From Strigamia acuminata (taxonomy: Eukaryota > Arthropoda > Chilopoda > Geophilomorpha > Linotaeniidae), in contig OX442322.1 in the NCBI GenBank assembly GCA_949358305.1, positions 4,402,001 to 4,466,000 on the forward strand: DNA of 64,000 nucleotides, read 5' to 3'. The position numbers were made by a program, and so were the translations under genes. Every line of letters starts with the position of its first letter. Within the stretch, counting starts at the first letter, position 1. The notes beneath the pieces were generated by a model that was given only the letters and a program-made list of their open reading frames with translations, searched no databases and was not told the DNA's origin. Below, in pieces: positions 1 through 8,946 of the stretch.

Positions 1-910
1 CCATCATTTCGTATTGTGCTTCTTTCGTCACGAAATCGTGCAGCCAGTTCATGAGGCGGGGGACCGATTGTTCTGCAGCGTTCTCTCGATCATACTCACG
101 CATCAGTGTGCGTGGAATTGCCGTGGCCAGCGTGGGAAAGAGCGTTCTTTGGTACTCCTCGAGATTCACGTCAATATTGCTTAAATTCTCGATGTTTATT
201 TCGACGTGGCGGTGCAAACGCTGCAGCCCAGCTTGATCTTTCTCGTCCTTCACTGCAGGTAAAACAGACAAATTATTTATGAATCGATTCTCCAACAAAA
301 TTTTATCGCCGTATTTTCTTTTCAAGCGATCAATTGCGACCAGGTAATTTGGTTCGGTAATTTCCAACGCTTTGATGTCATTCAAAGCGTCCCCGTGCAG
401 ATACGTGCGCAGGTGAAGTAATTTGTTCACATTGTCCAACTGTGCATCGTCTCCATACTGCACGCTAAATGTTCTCCAGAACCCACTCCAATCCTCTGGC
501 CGCCTACCGTCAAATTTTGGCACTTCCAACGGCTTCCTTTTTATAGAATTGTTAATTGTTGGATTTAATGGTAGCGGCAAATTTTGAGGCACAGCGGGCT
601 GAACTGGATAATTCCGAGCAGTGTACGTCATAATGGCGGCTCTAGTTGATGCAGCGCGGTCCTCTATGGCGTCGATCGCGTTGCTCACCTCGTCCACCTC
701 AAGGTCACTTTTTGCCAAGTCCATGGCCAAATCACTGGCTTTTGTAACGCGGAGCATTTTGCCCGCCAGTTGATCTGTCCAGATGCTGAGCACGTCTTTG
801 GTCACCACCGGCACGCCAGCAAAGGCAGTTGTAATGGCGGCCATTAATGTCTCTGCAGCCTGGATGGCTGTGGTCAAGGCCCTTCTTTTCAATTCAAATT
901 TCGGAGGCAT
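1..910 (-). CDS. BEL-1 Gag, N-terminal part (runs off the window edge)
   Basis: This frame reads from an ATG at 910 down to base 1 without a stop, about 303 codons, so the 3' end lies outside the window. It would form the structural Gag part of a BEL/Pao Gag-Pol polyprotein, the cytoplasmic particle protein. The start resembles the BEL-2 Gag at 51528: both begin with a short basic, helix-rich segment (here MPPKFELKRRAL) and share the blocks KRKPLEVPKFDGRRPEDW, a GFW.TFS segment, a KLLHLRTYL.GDAL segment and a [10 protein letters not shown] segment. The CCHC knuckles and all of Pol lie beyond the edge. The PBS and 5' LTR lie immediately upstream. No frameshift is seen, so this copy could be intact. 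The family assignment is firm; the extent of the whole element is unknown. Confidence 0.85.
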   Translation of the reverse strand, partial: MPPKFELKRRALTTAIQAAETLMAAITTAFAGVPVVTKDVLSIWTDQLAGKMLRVTKASDLAMDLAKSDLEVDEVSNAIDAIEDRAASTRAAIMTYTARNYPVQPAVPQNLPLPLNPTINNSIKRKPLEVPKFDGRRPEDWSGFWRTFSVQYGDDAQLDNVNKLLHLRTYLHGDALNDIKALEITEPNYLVAIDRLKRKYGDKILLENRFINNLSVLPAVKDEKDQAGLQRLHRHVEINIENLSNIDVNLEEYQRTLFPTLATAIPRTLMREYDRENAAEQSVPRLMNWLHDFVTKEAQYEMM

Positions 911-933
911 TTTTTACTTGCAGTTTGGGGTAC

Positions 934-951
934 TCCCGGGTTTCGGCACCA
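934..951 (-). promoter_or_regulatory. BEL-1 primer binding site
   Basis: On the minus strand this reads TGGTGCCGAAACCCGGGA, three bases after the LTR end. The BEL-2 site at 51474 differs at one position. It would anneal the 3' end of a host tRNA to prime minus-strand DNA synthesis. I did not identify the tRNA. Confidence 0.8.
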
Positions 952-954
952 AAA

Positions 955-1567
955 TGTAGATTCCAATCGCTTTTAGTTGGTCTTCTTAAAGTCTCTGGCT
1001 TCTTTGTAATTTAAATGTATGTTTTGGAAATAAAATCTGCAGCTTGCTTCCACCATGAATTTTGTACACTCACTGGGGTTAAACTTTATTGTCTTCAAAA
1101 AGATATATACAAAAACGCTCCTATTGGAGCACCACTAATCCGATAATTGGCTTCAGCTGCATTCCTAGAAGGAGAGCTGAAGCCAGGTCATGTGACAATA
1201 ATCTAACCCTCTTTAAATAAAAGGTTAATGACACTAAATGTGAGAGATAAACATGTTAAAATTGAATACAAAATATTAAATTGAGTTTTACAGAATAATA
1301 AAACAATGAAACATTAAAAGGAGTATATAAAATCAAATAAACGACATTAAAACACTAGAATAATTGGATAAACCATACAACACTAAATGCAAGGTCAGCA
1401 AATATAAATGAAATATAAATGAGCAAATGACGCTGAATATTACATCAAAACAAATAAAAATACAGAAATGTTAAATGTAGAATCAAAGGAAATAAAATAC
1501 ACAAATATTAAATAAAATCAACACATTAAAGGGAATGTGAACCTGGAGTAAAACGCCAGTTTTCACA
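955..1567 (-). repeat. BEL-1 5' LTR
   Basis: On the minus strand this 613-bp block begins TGTGAAAACTGG and ends CTACA just before the PBS. BEL-2 LTRs begin almost the same way (TGTGAAAATCGG). It should carry promoter and polyadenylation signals. It contains an inverted repeat CTTCAGCT/AGCTGAAG at about 1149-1180. The partner LTR is outside the window, so both ends rest on TG/CA termini and the PBS. Confidence 0.75.
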
Positions 1568-1917
1568 ACTATTAACTACACCCGCCTTTACTAGAGAGTC
1601 TGATGTCGCCTCAATACAGAGCGCGGCTGACTGACTATAAACCAAGCTAGTGTTATTGAATTTGAGTCATCACATGGTTATTTCATAAAACAGTTAATAA
1701 AAGTTGTAATGTTTAATAGATAATATTCCAGAACTGTAGTAATTGATTTGTAAACCTGAATCTAAAGAAGGTCGAACAAACCTTGTTTGTCCAGCTTAAT
1801 AAAACATTTGTCTGAATTTGAAAGCGTAATCAAACTTCTCTTTCTTTCTACTCATTCATAATAAAACAAATGTCACGTGGAACTCGGTCAAAGAAAGGGG
1901 CCAGAATCCACGTAACA
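1568..1917. repeat. Probable LTR remnant interrupted by BEL-1
   Basis: This non-coding AT-rich stretch ends CACGTAACA at 1917, the same terminus as the solo LTR at 36803-37346. Immediately beyond it the Copia gag remnant resumes. It is best read as the end of a Gypsy-type LTR whose other end was separated by BEL-1. No partner copy proves it. Confidence 0.3.
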
Positions 1918-1924
1918 GTATTCA

Positions 1925-2061
1925 AATTCTGAACAGTTAAAACATTTCGGTTTGCTACTGCAGTCTATTGAAACATGACTGTCACGGCCACAGTTGTAGC
2001 ATTTTGTTTTCGTGTTATTAAATGATCCTCTTCAGGAATCTTTGGCCTTAAATGCACCTTC
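1925..2061 (-). pseudogene. Copia gag remnant with zinc knuckle (distal part)
   Basis: The minus strand encodes a retroviral-type CCHC knuckle (CYNCGRDSHVSIDC, bases 1960-2001) followed by the start of a second one (CFNC). Gag knuckles bind element RNA during particle assembly. Upstream, the same frame contains a TGA just after GAFKAKDS and then reaches the edge of the CACTA-like insertion at 2061. It continues in frame with the gag piece at 10757-11059 once the insert and one TSD copy are discounted. The distal end is cut by the LTR-like block at 1917. At least one stop and two insertions make it non-functional. Confidence 0.75.
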
Positions 2062-2097
2062 CACTGCAAAAAAATCAGATTTACTCAATTGGAAAAA

Positions 2098-2280
2098 ATT
2101 GTAAATTTATAGGTAGATGGATTTTACTAGTTTGTAAATTAGATTTACAAACAATTGAAAAATAAGTCTTTTCCAAACATATTTACAATCTGGAAAGTGA
2201 CCATTTCCGCGACTTTTTTTACAATAACTTTACAAACATTTTCAATTGTGTAATTCTACAATTTCACAATATATTTCCAA
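2098..2280 (+). repeat. Left subterminal inverted repeat of the CACTA-like element
   Basis: This block matches the reverse complement of 10330-10503 over about 175 bp with scattered mismatches. Shared landmarks are GGTAGATGGATTTTAC, AGATTTACAAACAATT and TTTACAATAACTTTAC. About 35 bp separate it from the left end, whereas the right-hand copy lies about 250 bp inside its end, so the arms have indels. The stretch from 2281 to 2520 is AT-rich with repeats of TATATTTCCAA and holds no gene. Confidence 0.75.
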
Positions 2281-2522
2281 TGTATTTCCAATATATTTCC
2301 AATATACTTCTAATATATTTCCAATATATTTCCAATAAAAAAATCTACCATCCTCTTTTTTGAAAAATTTAAATACACAAACTCAATTTTTTTTAAGCCG
2401 TTTGATTTTTTTTTTCAAACACCATTCAACAATTAGTTTTCATTGATTTTATCACAATTTGCATGTTTTATTAACAGTTTTATTTAAATTTATATTAATC
2501 TTATAGTTTTCTTTTTTCTTAC

Positions 2523-2602
2523 CATGACCTCTGCCAGAATTGAACCTGGGACCCTTTGTTCTTAAGACCACTGCTTTATCCACTAGGCTTGCACAGCTCA
2601 TG
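2523..2602 (-). repeat. tRNA-like sequence (pseudo-tRNA or SINE head)
   Basis: On the minus strand this looks like a degenerate tRNA. An acceptor-like CATGAGCT pairs with AGGTCATG at 7 of 8 positions. A box A-like AGCCTAGTGG and a box B-like GGTTCAATTCT follow. The T stem CCAG/CTGG closes, and the anticodon-like loop CTTAAGA would give UAA (Leu). Boxes A and B are internal RNA polymerase III promoter elements. No poly(A) or simple-repeat tail is seen, so tRNA pseudogene and SINE head remain alternatives. Gypsy-1 sits about 9 bp upstream of its 5' end. Confidence 0.5.
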
Positions 2603-2611
2603 CTATTAAAT

Positions 2612-2848
2612 TGTGGTGTATTAACACCACAAGGAATTTATGCAGGCTTTAGTGCATTGAATTAGTACATTGTATTGTCAATAATACAATGTACAAAGCA
2701 GCATGTAGCTTTCATCTTTTTCCCTCTAGTGACAGTTGGTCAGGTTACTGACAAATAAATCTACTCTGTTTAGAAGAGTGGAGGATGAAGTTTTGGCCCA
2801 ACTGGTTTCCTGTGTTTTATTTCCCATCTCCAGGGCAAAGATGGTAAA
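2612..2848 (+). repeat. Gypsy-1 5' LTR
   Basis: This LTR starts TGTGGTGTATTAACACCACA, a near-perfect palindrome, and ends ATGGTAAA. By eye it is identical to 8327-8563. It contains AATAAA at about 2756, a possible polyadenylation signal, and a second palindrome ACATTGTATTG/CAATACAATGT near 2662-2693. Confidence 0.95.
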
Positions 2849-2849
2849 G

Positions 2850-2867
2850 TGGCACCCTGACAGGGAC
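2850..2867 (+). promoter_or_regulatory. Gypsy-1 primer binding site
   Basis: TGGCACCCTGACAGGGAC starts one base after the LTR end, the normal PBS position. The TGG start pairs with the CCA end of a tRNA, which I did not identify. Confidence 0.75.
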
Positions 2868-3515
2868 AGGACCCAGGAGTAGAGACAGGGTAAACTGTAT
2901 CTTTAAAATTTTTTTTTTGGAATAGATTCTGTCTTTCTTTTCTGTATTTTCAGATAGTTAGGCCTGGCTTAGGCCTAACTAGTATTACTTGGGACTTGCT
3001 AGAGTTACTAGGCCCAGTTAGGCCTATCTAGGGTTATTAAGCCTAACCTACAATTCTGCCACCAGGAGGTCAACAATGACTCCAGCCATCATCTGAACAA
3101 CAAAGGGCCGCAACAATGACACCAGGAAACAAAGAGCCCATAGAATGCCCCTGACAATGCCAACGCAACACTATGTCATTATTAGCTCTCAGCTTAGGTA
3201 GTGCTAGGGTTTCCTTTTCCCACTAGGGTACGGTAAGGGGATAATAGCTGCACACATCAAGCCACCTCCCAGGAGAGGCTGGCCAGTGCTGAACCCAGCT
3301 TAGCTCCACGGAGAAGTACCTACGGGAAGGGGGTCAGGGCAGGTCTGGGAAGTGAGAGCACTCACTGAATTGTTGCACCTATCTGGATTGTTGGACCGGA
3401 TTTCATCGCAATCACGGAGTCAGGACTGACAAGATACCCCGCGGCGGTGGATAGTGACGATGACCCGGAATTGGTAGCTGGCGTAAACCAGGAGTAGCAG
3501 ACAAGTCTATCCGGA
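2868..3515 (+). other. Gypsy-1 untranslated leader
   Basis: About 650 bases lie between the PBS and the gag ATG, with no gene. A repeated motif, TTAGGCCTGGCTTAGGCC and variants, is clustered at about 2955-3050. The leader would carry packaging and translation signals, but none can be named. Confidence 0.7.
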
Positions 3516-4577
3516 ATGGCGTCAACAAGCGGAGCTGAGACAGCCTATGTGGCGCACGTGCCCCCATTTCAAGGCAAAACCGAGACGGATTGGAGTTTGT
3601 GGGTTGAACGGTTCGAGTTCATGGCGAAGCTACACAAATTCTATTCGGATAAGGAAAATTTGAAGATGTTCTTGGTGGCCTCGATGGGCGCAGATACCCA
3701 TGCTCTGCTACACAAGTTGACTGCTCCGACAAAGATTTCGGATATGACTTATGAGGACATAGTCGAAAAGATAAAGGTATACTTTAGTCCGGCGGTGCCT
3801 CCAATTATTATCCGGAACCGGTTACGCAAGCGAGTACGCCAGCCAAAGGAGTCTGTAGCCGCGTATGTTGCTGTTCTCCGCGGTCTTGCAGAAAAAGGAG
3901 ATTACGGAGACTCCAAGCAGGTGGACTTTGCGGTCATGGACCAGTTGATTGAGGGACTGGGGAATGCCACGGCAACGCAGTACATTCTCCTGCAAAAGCC
4001 CAAAACCTTAAAGGAGGCAATGGAGATGGCCATGGCATTCGAAGGCGCCGCAGCTGGTGTGGCGGACATGCAAGCCACTACATGTTTCGAACCAGATAGC
4101 GGAAGAGATATGGTTTTACCCATGGTTCCCGCTAGCATGGTGGCTTACAGCTCTCAGCCCCCTATGGCCCATGTTTATACCAAGGGTGTGGTGTTGCCAC
4201 AAAGGCCTTTTGTGAGCACCGGTCAGTCCACCCCTGTGCGCCCGCGAGGTGGTTTACCTTACGGTGCCTGTTGGTATTGCGGTGAAGTGGGACACCTGAA
4301 AAGAGATTGTCCCATGAGGCAACAGGTGCAACAGACAGGTCGTGGTCAACCGATGCAGATGCGGGATGCAAATGCAGGGCCGTCTGGGACCCAACAGCGT
4401 GGTCAAGGAGGGCGTACCGGACGCGGACGCGCACGCGGTGGTGGTCAAAGGCCTGCGTACCAGCCCTTTCAGCAGAGTTGCACCCCAATGAATTATGTTC
4501 CCTCGGTCACTCAACCGGGATGCCAAATCAAGAATCCCGATTATGACCAGGATGACCCCTTCCGCATGTCAATGTGA
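3516..4577 (+). CDS. gag: Gypsy-1 Gag (353 aa)
   Basis: This Gag forms the cytoplasmic particle that packages element RNA. The N-terminal two thirds (about residues 20-190) fit a retrotransposon capsid: WSLWVERFEFM, then a helical stretch with RNRLRKRVRQPKESVAAYVA and a QLIEGL segment. A single CCHC knuckle CWYCGEVGHLKRDC starts near residue 251. An Arg/Gly-rich RNA-binding tail (GRGRARGGGQ) follows. The frame ends in TGA at 4575, and the downstream pol frame is the same frame with no intervening shift. The ATG follows the leader directly and starts the first long frame. No internal damage is seen. The family is certain; the exact clade is less so. Confidence 0.92.
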   Translation: MASTSGAETAYVAHVPPFQGKTETDWSLWVERFEFMAKLHKFYSDKENLKMFLVASMGADTHALLHKLTAPTKISDMTYEDIVEKIKVYFSPAVPPIIIRNRLRKRVRQPKESVAAYVAVLRGLAEKGDYGDSKQVDFAVMDQLIEGLGNATATQYILLQKPKTLKEAMEMAMAFEGAAAGVADMQATTCFEPDSGRDMVLPMVPASMVAYSSQPPMAHVYTKGVVLPQRPFVSTGQSTPVRPRGGLPYGACWYCGEVGHLKRDCPMRQQVQQTGRGQPMQMRDANAGPSGTQQRGQGGRTGRGRARGGGQRPAYQPFQQSCTPMNYVPSVTQPGCQIKNPDYDQDDPFRMSM

Positions 4578-7500
4578 CTTGGCAAGATCCCCGTGGTAGC
4601 AACAGTGGACACTGGTTCAAGATACTCGTTGATCTCCAGAGATACTTTGATGAAGTGGATGACCTTAAGCAACGTGACATGGCCTGTACAACCGACCAAC
4701 ATTACGTTGATTGGTTATTTTGGCGAAAGGAGACCCGCACTTGGGGAGATCTACCTGCCGGTTAGGGTAGGAGATGAAGAAGTGAAGTTGCGATTCTTGG
4801 TCACTGCTGGTCAGGCCACAATACTGCTGGGCAGGGAAGCCACGAGGCAATCTCGTTCTGTGAAAACTTTCCTGATCAACAGGCTGGAGAGACAACAAGG
4901 GATGCACCACGGGATCAATGGGTCAATGACCCCACAAGACTTAATTGCGGAGTTGGAAGAGGAGGACACTGTATTGAGACTGTTGCTACAAGAGTACCAG
5001 GATGTTTTTGAGGCATCTTTGGGATTATATACAGGTCCGCCTGTACAACTTTACCTCAAAGAAGGTGTGAAGCCGCGCTTCTTTCGTGCGAGGCCTGTAC
5101 CTGTAGCCTTGCGTACGGCAGTGGAAAAGGAACTGGAAAAGGGAGTTGCGGATGGAATTTACCAACCAATCGCATTTTCGGATTGGGCAACCCCGCTGGT
5201 CATAGTTGACAAGAAGGACGGTACAGTGCGGTTATGCGGAGACTACCGGTCAACTGTGAACCCAGCTATCTTACCGGATCCATACCCACTGCCTAGAGTT
5301 TCTGATATTATGGCTAAGCTTGGAGGAAAGAAGTATTTTACCAAGCTTGACATCAGACAGGCGTACCAACAGGTATTGCTCACTCAGGCGAGTTCATTTA
5401 TAGCTGCAATCAACACTCATAAAGGACTCTATGCAGTTAAGAGATTACCTTTTGGTACTATATCAAGCAGCGGAGTATTCCAAAGGATTATGGATACAAT
5501 GTTTGCTGACCTGGATGACGTCTCACCATATCAGGATGACATTTTGATTGCGACGGACACATACGAAGAACATGTGAAGGTGGTCAGGGAAGTCCTGAGA
5601 AGACTCAGAAAAGCGAATCTGCGTTTAGTAAGACGGAAATGCGAGTTTTTCAGGACGCAGGTCGCATATCTGGGATTTCAAGTGGACAGTAGAGGAATTC
5701 GACCATCTGGAGACAACGTCGCAGCGATTAAGAAGATGCCAGCACCCAACAACTTGCAAGAACTGCGCTCATTTCTAGGGATGGTCCAATTCTATCTGCA
5801 ATTTCTACCGCATTTTGCGGAGGTTGCAGAGCCACTGCGAGAGTTATTGCAGGGGAACGCATCCTGGGAGTGGACGCAGAGAAGAGCCACCGCCTTCAAT
5901 ACCATCAAAGAGATGATTACTAGTGAGAGCCTCCTAGTGCACTACTCACTCCATCATCCACTGGTTCTGGTTGTCGACGCCAGCCCAGTGGGAGTGGGGG
6001 CAGTGTTAAACCACGTGTTGGACAACGGGGAGGAGCGGCCAGTCTTGTATGCGTCCAAGTCACTCTCGCCAACTCAGAGACGCTACAGTCAGACTGACCG
6101 AGAAGCATTGGCAATCATCTATGCGGTGCAGAAGTTCCACCAGTTCTTATGTGGAAGAAAGTTCAGGATTGTGACTGACCACAAGCCATTGCTCGGAATA
6201 TTCGGAGTGACCAATCCTACACCGAATATTATTAGCCCTAGGATGCTAAGGTGGACAATTATCTTGGCAGGCTATAACTACTCAATAGAGCACAGACCAG
6301 GTCTGGACATTCCAGTGGCTGATGCGTTGAGTAGATTGCCACTGCCAGCCACTAAGATCACAGAGCAATGGGAACAAGAACTGGAGGAAGAGCAGCATGT
6401 GCGCTTCTTAGTCAAAGACTCGATAATTACTCGTGAGCAATTGGAAATGGCCACATTACTGGATGATGACCTCCATCACGTAATGCAATACGTGAGGAAT
6501 GGATGGCCGGATAAGGTCAAGGCATCATTACAGCCATTTAAGTCGCGCAAGACAGAATTGTCAGTCCATCATGACATACTGCTATGGGGACATAGGGTGA
6601 TAATACCACCTAGTCTGCGCAAGAAGGCCATGGATTTGCTTCACAAAGGTCATCATGGGATAGTCATGATGAAGAATAAGGCGGCAGCAACAATATGGTG
6701 GCCGGGGATAACAATGGCGATTGAACAATACGTGGCACAATGTGTTGTGTGTCAACAACACCAGCACGCACCACCACGTGACAATCCCGTTAGTTGGCCA
6801 AAACCTGCTAGACCTTGGAGCAGGATCCATATTGATTTTGCCGGACCGGTCAAGGGCAAGATGTTCCTCATTTTAGTGGACTCTTTGACCGGTTGGATGC
6901 ACGTTGACTTGGTACCAAGCACGTCATCGGCAGCTGCAATCGCTGTGATTAAAAGGAAGTGTGCAGATTTTGGTCTGCCTGACACAATTGTTTCAGACAA
7001 TGCCACGACTTTCACCAGCGAGGAATTTAAGGGATTTATCCGGCGGAACGGTTTACTACACCTGTTCTCACCTGCATTCCACCCTCAGTCCAATGGACGA
7101 GCGGAGAGGGCGGTACAGACCTTTAAAGGGAAACTGGTCAAGATGGGAATGGTCAATATCCAGGAGCAATTGGATAAGTTCCTATTTTACCAGCACAGTA
7201 CACCGGGAGCGGATGGAAAGTTCCCAGCTGCGCTGATGTTGCAAGGGCATTTTAAGACCCATCTGAACACACTGAAACCAACTGTGGGAGCGGCTCAAGA
7301 GGACCGGCGGCCACCTAAGAGGATATTAGCCCCGGGACAGGAAGTGTGGGCTCGTTCATACAGGAAGGGAGACGCGACATGGATTCCGGCAATAGTGAAG
7401 ACTAGGAAGGGGGATGTCGTGTATGAGACCCAGCGTATGGACACCCAAGAGGTTAACGACCGCCACATTAATCAGTTGAGACCGCGGTATCCACAGGCTG

Positions 7501-8126
7501 GGGAGCAGGTGATTGCACCCAGGGAAACCCAAGACACGATCGTACCTAATGTACCATGGAATCCGATGCCTGAGGAACCCAGGCCAAGGAAGTCGGGAAG
7601 GCAGCACACAGTGATCGTGACGAGGACGGTACCAGTTCCTGTTATGGAACCAGTTCCCGTTGCGGGACCGGCAAACACAGGTGCAAATGTGGTTTTGCCA
7701 GAAGTGCAGCCGACCCCAGGTCCAAGTGGCTTGGCAAGGACCGAGGTGCAGAAGACCCCTCGGGTGGTCCCAAGGACAATGAAGGACAGGACTGCACCGG
7801 TCCGAAGGATGCTTGCGCCGCCCCCATTCGATGTGACACCACACACGAGGGCTCAGTTTGACTTGTTCCATCAAAGGAGATTGCAACAAGCAGCCAATGG
7901 AGTCACTGCCCCTCCAGCGGTGCAACCGACAGATGAACAGATGCAACCTGACACAAGATCCACCGATTCGGAGGAAGAGTATGATGACGCGGAAGAGGAA
8001 ATTCAGGATCCGAAAGACCCGGATTACCAACCATCGCGTCGGAGTTTAGACTACATAGATAGAAACCTTGGGAATCGGGCGGATGACATGGTGTTGCGTT
8101 CGCATTCGGCTGGAGGACCGCGCTAG
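4578..8126 (+). CDS. pol: Gypsy-1 Pol (protease, RT, RNase H, integrase)
   Basis: This frame follows the gag stop in the same phase and has no convincing ATG of its own. GTG at 4593 is the first possible alternative start, so production as a Gag-Pol readthrough product is likely. Counting from 4578: aspartic protease DTGS at residues 11-14; reverse transcriptase with YQDD near 318; RNase H with first Asp near 467 (VVDASP) and TDREAL; integrase zinc HHCC ending CVVC near 722; catalytic triad Asp753, Asp807 and Glu843 (35 residues between the last two). A GPY/F-like module (GQEVWARSYRKG) follows, then an acidic, low-complexity tail of about 200 residues. All catalytic residues are present and there is no internal stop, so it appears functional. 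It copies RNA to DNA in the particle and inserts it in the nucleus. Confidence 0.93.
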   Translation, partial: LGKIPVVATVDTGSRYSLISRDTLMKWMTLSNVTWPVQPTNITLIGYFGERRPALGEIYLPVRVGDEEVKLRFLVTAGQATILLGREATRQSRSVKTFLINRLERQQGMHHGINGSMTPQDLIAELEEEDTVLRLLLQEYQDVFEASLGLYTGPPVQLYLKEGVKPRFFRARPVPVALRTAVEKELEKGVADGIYQPIAFSDWATPLVIVDKKDGTVRLCGDYRSTVNPAILPDPYPLPRVSDIMAKLGGKKYFTKLDIRQAYQQVLLTQASSFIAAINTHKGLYAVKRLPFGTISSSGVFQRIMDTMFADLDDVSPYQDDILIATDTYEEHVKVVREVLRRLRKANLRLVRRKCEFFRTQVAYLGFQVDSRGIRPSGDNVAAIKKMPAPNNLQELRSFLGMVQFYLQFLPHFAEVAEPLRELLQGNASWEWTQRRATAFNTIKEMITSESLLVHYSLHHPLVLVVDASPVGVGAVLNHVLDNGEERPVLYASKSLSPTQRRYSQTDREALAIIYAVQKFHQFLCGRKFRIVTDHKPLLGIFGVTNPTPNIISPRMLRWTIILAGYNYSIEHRPGLDIPVADALSRLPLPATKITEQWEQELEEEQHVRFLVKDSIITREQLEMATLLDDDLHHVMQYVRNGWPDKVKASLQPFKSRKTELSVHHDILLWGHRVIIPPSLRKKAMDLLHKGHHGIVMMKNKAAATIWWPGITMAIEQYVAQCVVCQQHQHAPPRDNPVSWPKPARPWSRIHIDFAGPVKGKMFLILVDSLTGWMHVDLVPSTSSAAAIAVIKRKCADFGLPDTIVSDNATTFTSEEFKGFIRRNGLLHLFSPAFHPQSNGRAERAVQTFKGKLVKMGMVNIQEQLDKFLFYQHSTPGADGKFPAALMLQGHFKTHLNTLKPTVGAAQEDRRPPKRILAPGQEVWARSYRKGDATWIPAIVKTRKGDVVYETQRMDTQEVNDRHINQLRPRYPQAGEQVIAPRETQDTIVPNVPWNPMPEEPRPRKSGRQHTVIVTRTVPVPVMEPVPVAGPANTGANVVLPEVQPTPGPSGLARTEVQKTPRVVPRTMKDRTAPVRRMLAPPPFDVTPHTRAQFDLFHQRRLQQAANGVTAPPAVQPTDEQMQPDTRSTDSEEEYDDAEEEIQDPKDPDYQPSRRSLDYIDRNLGNRADDMVLRSHSAGGPR

Positions 8127-8326
8127 CAAGTCAAGCTCAAGTCGTTTAAGCTTAAGTCGTTTAAGTTTTAAGCTTCTTTTGGATTTCAAAATCGCGAGCA
8201 AATGTATATCAGAATTTCGATGTAGACCAGACCTAACTAGGGGTTTTTGTAGCTGAAAGCTGCACGTGCTAATTTTGAAAGAATGTGCGATCTCTCTCGG
8301 TCCAGATCAAGAGAGAGGGGGAGCAC
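8127..8326 (+). promoter_or_regulatory. Gypsy-1 3' untranslated region and polypurine tract
   Basis: Short repeats of CAAGTCGTTTAAG-like units follow the pol stop. The purine-rich run AGAGAGAGGGGGAGCAC ends at the 3' LTR and should be the plus-strand primer (polypurine tract). Confidence 0.8.
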
Positions 8327-8563
8327 TGTGGTGTATTAACACCACAAGGAATTTATGCAGGCTTTAGTGCATTGAATTAGTACATTGTATTGTCAATAAT
8401 ACAATGTACAAAGCAGCATGTAGCTTTCATCTTTTTCCCTCTAGTGACAGTTGGTCAGGTTACTGACAAATAAATCTACTCTGTTTAGAAGAGTGGAGGA
8501 TGAAGTTTTGGCCCAACTGGTTTCCTGTGTTTTATTTCCCATCTCCAGGGCAAAGATGGTAAA
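8327..8563 (+). repeat. Gypsy-1 3' LTR
   Basis: This 237-bp LTR is identical by eye to the 5' LTR, including its palindromes. TSD TAAAT follows at 8564-8568. Confidence 0.95.
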
Positions 8564-8840
8564 TAAATGCTTAACTTTTGTTATATAGTTATGTTTTCCA
8601 AAAGCCTATTTAATCTATTTGAAAATCAAACAGTTAAATAAAAAAGTTTAGTATTTAAAATTTTCCAAATGGAGGATAGTAGATTTTGTATAATGGTAAA
8701 AAATTCGGAAGTTATTGTTATGTTGTATGCAAGAATGACGTGGAGGTAAGAACTAATTTTATTTAATAGCAAGGGGAGTTATACAGTATACACTGTTGCG
8801 TCCTGTAGACGTTATTCGTTACGTACAATTCGTAATATAC
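8564..8840. other. AT-rich interior of the CACTA-like element, no gene seen
   Basis: The sequence resumes the interior of the CACTA-like transposon after Gypsy-1. It is AT-rich with no open frame of note and grades at about 8795 into degenerate copies of the minisatellite that follows. Confidence 0.6.
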
Positions 8841-8942
8841 GATGGACGTTATGATTGGCCGATTCGTAACGTACGATGGACGTTATGATTGGCCGATTTG
8901 TAACGTACGATGGACGTTATGATTGGCCGATTCGTAACGTAA
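8841..8942 (+). repeat. 34-bp minisatellite, three units
   Basis: Three consecutive 34-bp units (8841, 8875, 8909) begin GATGGACGTTATGATTGGCC and end GTAACGTAC. They differ at two or three positions. Related 40-bp units recur at 10163-10266, so the solo LTR between them landed inside one longer array. Confidence 0.9.
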
Positions 8943-8946
8943 GATG

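Larger units (their letters stand above)
2612..8563 (+). mobile_element. Gypsy-1: complete Ty3/Gypsy retrotransposon
   Basis: The element is 5952 bp with identical 237-bp LTRs, PBS, gag, pol and a polypurine tract, flanked by the 5-bp TSD TAAAT (2607-2611 and 8564-8568). Identical LTRs indicate a very recent insertion. The RT motif YQDD and the lack of a chromodomain suggest the Mag-like (K02A2.6-like) branch of Gypsy; that placement is inferred. It lies inside the CACTA-like transposon. Confidence 0.95.

Noticed and set aside
7356-8030. 224-codon minus-strand ORF opposite Gypsy-1 pol
   Set aside because: It lies entirely antisense to the intact pol tail and has no recognisable domain; a shadow of the coding strand.
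8841-8942. Possible CRISPR-like array
   Set aside because: Units are contiguous with no unique spacers, and the setting is eukaryotic; it is a minisatellite.
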